Of a DNA stretch of 10,489 nucleotides, positions 7,785 through 10,489 are shown piece after piece. The notes below the pieces were generated by a model. It searched no databases. It worked only from the letters and a program-made list of their open reading frames with translations, and was not told the DNA's origin. Made by a program: the position numbers and the translations under genes. Origin of the DNA: Pleurotus ostreatus/Saccharomyces cerevisiae fusant (Eukaryota > Opisthokonta); NCBI GenBank assembly GCA_024196135.1, contig JAMQCK010001240.1:1-10489 (forward strand), written 5' to 3'. Numbering within the stretch: position 1 is the first letter of the stretch; every line of letters begins with the position of its first letter.

Positions 7785-9254
7785 ATGGCTTCGACATCCG
7801 CTGAAGCGCAACTTCGCGACGAAATCGCAAAACTTACAGGTAAGACGGTCTTCCGCCTTCGAAAGAAAACCGCCTAATCGCGTATCAGCGTCCATCAACC
7901 AGCACAAGACCGCAACGCAGAAACCGTATTTCTCGGGGTATCGCCAAACGAATACATATGCAAGAGGCAACACCTACGTCAATCCGAATTACAAGCCCCC
8001 TTCGACGACCTATGTCCGCCCCGCACCCGCAGTGAAGCCCCGGCCACCACCTCAAGCATCTACGTCTAAAGGTACACAAGAAGTCAAGGAGGTAGTTATC
8101 AATGGCGTTTCTTTCAAGTCTTCTGGACGGACTCTGGTGCGCTCCGATTGTGAGTCCATGCCACTGTTGCCACCCCCATTGTTGACTGATCTGATTGTAG
8201 TGCCGACTCCGAAGCCTCCTTCCTCTGGCAACCCGGCTGGTCTCAAGCCACCGTCTTCTCATCGGGCCTACACTCGTCCTGTCCATGGTCCCCCTGCCAC
8301 CCGGGCCTATAAGCTGAAGGTCGCCCGAGGCCCGGGGCGCCGTGTGCCCCGTGCCCGTAACATGACGTTGAACAACAAAGCAGGGTCCGTCGCCATCCTC
8401 GGTCAAGCCCGGCTCCATCTGATAATGACTTCCTATAGCCGGCGTCAATCCAAGAAATATTCCGATAAGCCGTGTCCACGGTTCAACATGACTGGTGCGC
8501 CATATGTTCCCATCCCTCAAAGACGATTGAGAGTACGCGCTCTCCAATCTGTTACTCACCAGTCACCCTTGCTTTTTCAGGTTCGTGTAACCGTGGCCTC
8601 ACTTGTATCTATCAACACGACCCGTCGAAGATTGCCATTTGTTGGAACTTCTTGTACAACAAGTGTCCAAACTCTGACGAGGCGTGCCCGCTCTCTCACG
8701 ATCCGACTCCGGAGCGGACTCCTCTCTGTACTCACTTCATCCACGGTGGCTGCTCTCGGCCCAATTGTCATTTTCCTCATGTCAACATCGGCGCTCGCCA
8801 GGGTGTTTGTCGCGACTTCGCCGTCTTCGGTTACTGCGAGAAAGGCCTCGACTGCGACAAGCAACACGTACGGGAATGCCCCGACTTTGCGGAGCACGGG
8901 TCTTGTACCAAGAAGGGTTGCAAGCTTCCGCACGTCATCCGCGCCAACCGGAACCGCAAGCCCAAGGCCGAGGTCTCTCCTTCCGTGGACGCTGGCACGG
9001 CTGTCGATGCTGCACCACCTAAGCCTATGGAAACCGACACCGACCCTTCAACGGCTGACGCGTCTGCCTCCTCCGCTGTTGGCGGCGGCGAGCTTGGGGA
9101 TGAGTATATTTCCCTGACTTTCAACGAGAGCGAGAGCGACGGGAGCGGCGACGAGGAGAGCGATGAGGAGGAGGAAGAGGAGTCTGAGGAGGGTGGTAAC
9201 TTGAATAACGACCATGAGGGCACAGTCCCAACGCATTCGGACGTAGATATGTAG
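7785..9254 (+). CDS. ZC3H3: Five-finger CCCH zinc-finger protein, ZC3H3/Red5-like
   Basis: Likely a nuclear RNA-binding protein. Human ZC3H3 and its proposed fission-yeast counterpart Red5 link poly(A) RNA to the Mtr4-exosome decay pathway (PAXT/MTREC). Exons: 7785-7839, 7889-8149, 8201-8384, 8439-8494 and 8581-9254, giving 409 residues; introns are 49, 51, 54 and 86 nt. The 54-nt intron (8385-8438) is less certain because the frame also reads through it (427 residues). Five tandem CCCH fingers: 179-198 (C-x8-C-x5-C-x3-H), 206-225 (C-x7-C-x6-C-x3-H), 235-252 (C-x7-C-x4-C-x3-H), 262-281 (C-x8-C-x5-C-x3-H) and 285-303 (C-x8-C-x4-C-x3-H). All zinc ligands are present. Linkers such as HDPTPERTPLC and HVRECPDFAEHGSC are typical of ZC3H3. 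The first 178 residues are Pro/Thr/Lys-rich and the last ~60 strongly acidic. The ATG is in strong context (CACC ATG G). TEL1 follows on the same strand 279 bp later. The CCCH array is certain; orthology to Red5 is inferred. Confidence 0.9.
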
Positions 9255-9533
9255 CTTAGTCTTCCATCTTGTATCTTTTGTTCGATCTATATACCTCTTC
9301 ATGATTATGGATATACATGCCGCTGAAGTTCTTGTTCAATATTGTGAGAGTTTCAAGCAGTTGAACAAGCGCCCGACGAAAGAGACCGGTCAAAGCGCGG
9401 CGCGTGCACATCTCTTCCTGCGCCTTGTTCATGAGACGCGCGCCAGCATCTTTGCGCACAGTTCGACAACCAAGTGCGTGATCGTCCACTTAGTGGCAAA
9501 GTCACTCATTCACCTTGAACAGTCGACTTGACC
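9255..9533. other. Spacer between the CCCH gene and TEL1
   Basis: 279 bp of tandem intergenic sequence. The first ~70 bp are AT-richer (TATATA at about 9287-9292) and probably include the polyadenylation region of the CCCH gene. No clear TATA box is seen close to the TEL1 start. Confidence 0.45.
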
Positions 9534-10489
9534 ATGCTGAAGAACAGTTTGCGCCTGGTAGAGGCCAAGCAGATCAAGGAACGAAGCGAAGGCATTAAAT
9601 CACTGCGGCAATGCCTGGAATCCCCCGGCGCCTTTGGGCAGATCGCAAAGAGCGAAAGATATACCTGGGATGTCATCCTGGACGCGCTATACTCAAATCT
9701 TACCCTTGAACGGGACACCTATGACAAGGCGAGGGGGAAGGTCAACGCCAGTACCGCAAGCGTCGAGAAGCGCCTCACCGACACTGCCATGCTCATCCGA
9801 TACATCTGCGAGAACGTCGGTCACACCTTCTCCGATCGCGTCGTGCGCAAGCTCCTCCGAAATTTGAAGGACAGGATGCGAAGGAACACCATGACCCTCC
9901 TTGATCCTGTAGTGCTCGACTTCGTCAAGTCCCTGAAGATCCTGCTCAGCCACCCCCCACACATGTACTCCTTCACCTCCAAGAAGCGGAGGAAAGCGTC
10001 CAGGTCGGATGACGAGGTTGAGGACGAGGACAACGACGAAGATGTAGACGCGCTCGACGAGATCCAGCCGCGCGAGAGAGATTGGATGGAGTTGACCTCG
10101 ATGGCATTCAACGTCGTTCTCGAACAACCTCTTAATCAACGCATCACCGCGGAGGACGAAGATGACGCGATGGATGTGGACGCAAGCAGCGACGCGCAGG
10201 ACGAGGAGGACGATGAGGAAGACGAGGACGAGGACGAGCGCGCGTCTCCGCGCAAGCGATCGCGTCCACCTTCAAGTCACTATCCCGCCTCAAGGGCCTC
10301 CCCAGCGGTCAGAGGAACAGCGCGCCTCTCCAATGACACGCGCGAGAAGCGAGAGTGGATTGGCTTGCTCTCCGTACTGGTCTCGACGCACCGCAATCCC
10401 ATGTTCCACAGCTCCCCCCTCACACCCCGCGTCCTCGGACGCATCAGCCGCATCTTGCAGAGCTACACCGCCGACTCATCGATCCACCA
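9534..10489 (+). CDS. TEL1: ATM/Tel1 checkpoint kinase, N-terminal part only
   Basis: Tel1 (human ATM) is a giant PI3K-like protein kinase, recruited by Mre11-Rad50-Xrs2/Nbs1 to double-strand breaks and telomeres. The ATG at 9534 opens one uninterrupted frame of 318 codons to the window edge. The kinase domain would lie several kilobases to the right and is not visible. The identification rests on the N-terminal TAN motif: L8, K12, K15-E16-R17 and L24 in LRLVEAKQIKERSEGIKSLR match the Tel1/ATM pattern of a KIKER-like core followed by a short helix and a DP/SP turn. It is followed by HEAT-like helices (TWDVILDALYSNL; DTAMLIRYICENVG; LDFVKSLKILLSH). Two acidic tracts (159-175 and 208-236), with basic KKRRK (150-154) and RKRSR (240-244), interrupt the helical repeat and look like disordered loops with nuclear localisation signals. 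No stop or obvious intron is seen, though an in-frame intron near the acidic tracts cannot be excluded. Confidence 0.85.
   Translation, partial: MLKNSLRLVEAKQIKERSEGIKSLRQCLESPGAFGQIAKSERYTWDVILDALYSNLTLERDTYDKARGKVNASTASVEKRLTDTAMLIRYICENVGHTFSDRVVRKLLRNLKDRMRRNTMTLLDPVVLDFVKSLKILLSHPPHMYSFTSKKRRKASRSDDEVEDEDNDEDVDALDEIQPRERDWMELTSMAFNVVLEQPLNQRITAEDEDDAMDVDASSDAQDEEDDEEDEDEDERASPRKRSRPPSSHYPASRASPAVRGTARLSNDTREKREWIGLLSVLVSTHRNPMFHSSPLTPRVLGRISRILQSYTADSSIH

Noticed and set aside
7885..8559. 224-codon minus-strand open frame
   Set aside because: Antisense to the CCCH gene; Arg/Gly/Trp-rich and unlike any family.
8495..9117. Continuation of the CCCH exon 3-4 frame past 8494
   Set aside because: It reads through the 86-nt intron into the wrong frame; the five CCCH fingers are in the other frame after the acceptor at 8580.
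1..10489. A functional gene cluster or new defence/mobile system
   Set aside because: All six genes are widespread single-copy eukaryotic genes with unrelated roles; no mobile-element ends, repeat arrays or biosynthetic core enzymes were seen.

Overview
The window looks like nuclear DNA of a filamentous basidiomycete, probably an Agaricomycete. It is GC-rich and gene-dense, its genes are conserved eukaryotic housekeeping genes, and they are cut by many 49-86 nt GT-AG introns with CTRAY-type branch points close to the acceptor. All gene models were built by hand, by joining conserved protein blocks across GT-AG boundaries. I see no prokaryotic features, transposon, CRISPR array, tRNA or rRNA.

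Layout, left to right. (1) <1-1106, minus: N-terminal 334 residues of xylulokinase (XKS1), three exons, running off the left edge. (2) 1107-2728: long divergent spacer holding the XKS1 TATA box, a cluster of CreA/Mig1-type GC boxes, and a TATA palindrome just before the next gene. (3) 2729-4837, plus: PUS1-type tRNA pseudouridine synthase, about nine exons, with an unresolved 5' end. (4) 4993-5622, minus: RPB4, the RNA polymerase II stalk subunit, five exons, convergent with PUS1. (5) 5861-6967, minus: a bHLH transcription factor with an unusually long loop. (6) 6968-7784: divergent promoter region. (7) 7785-9254, plus: a five-finger CCCH protein of the ZC3H3/Red5 type (nuclear RNA decay). (8) 9534->10489, plus: N-terminus of the ATM/Tel1 checkpoint kinase, running off the right edge.

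The genes do not form a pathway cluster. They are the ordinary mixture of a compact fungal chromosome: pentose metabolism, tRNA modification, transcription, RNA surveillance and DNA-damage signalling. I found no clearly new system. The points most worth a second look are: paired CACGTG E-boxes exactly 20 bp apart in front of RPB4, next to a bHLH gene whose basic region fits that site; the frame conflict at the PUS1 5' end; four introns that are multiples of three and lack stop codons; and four helically phased TGTTGA motifs upstream of the CCCH gene.
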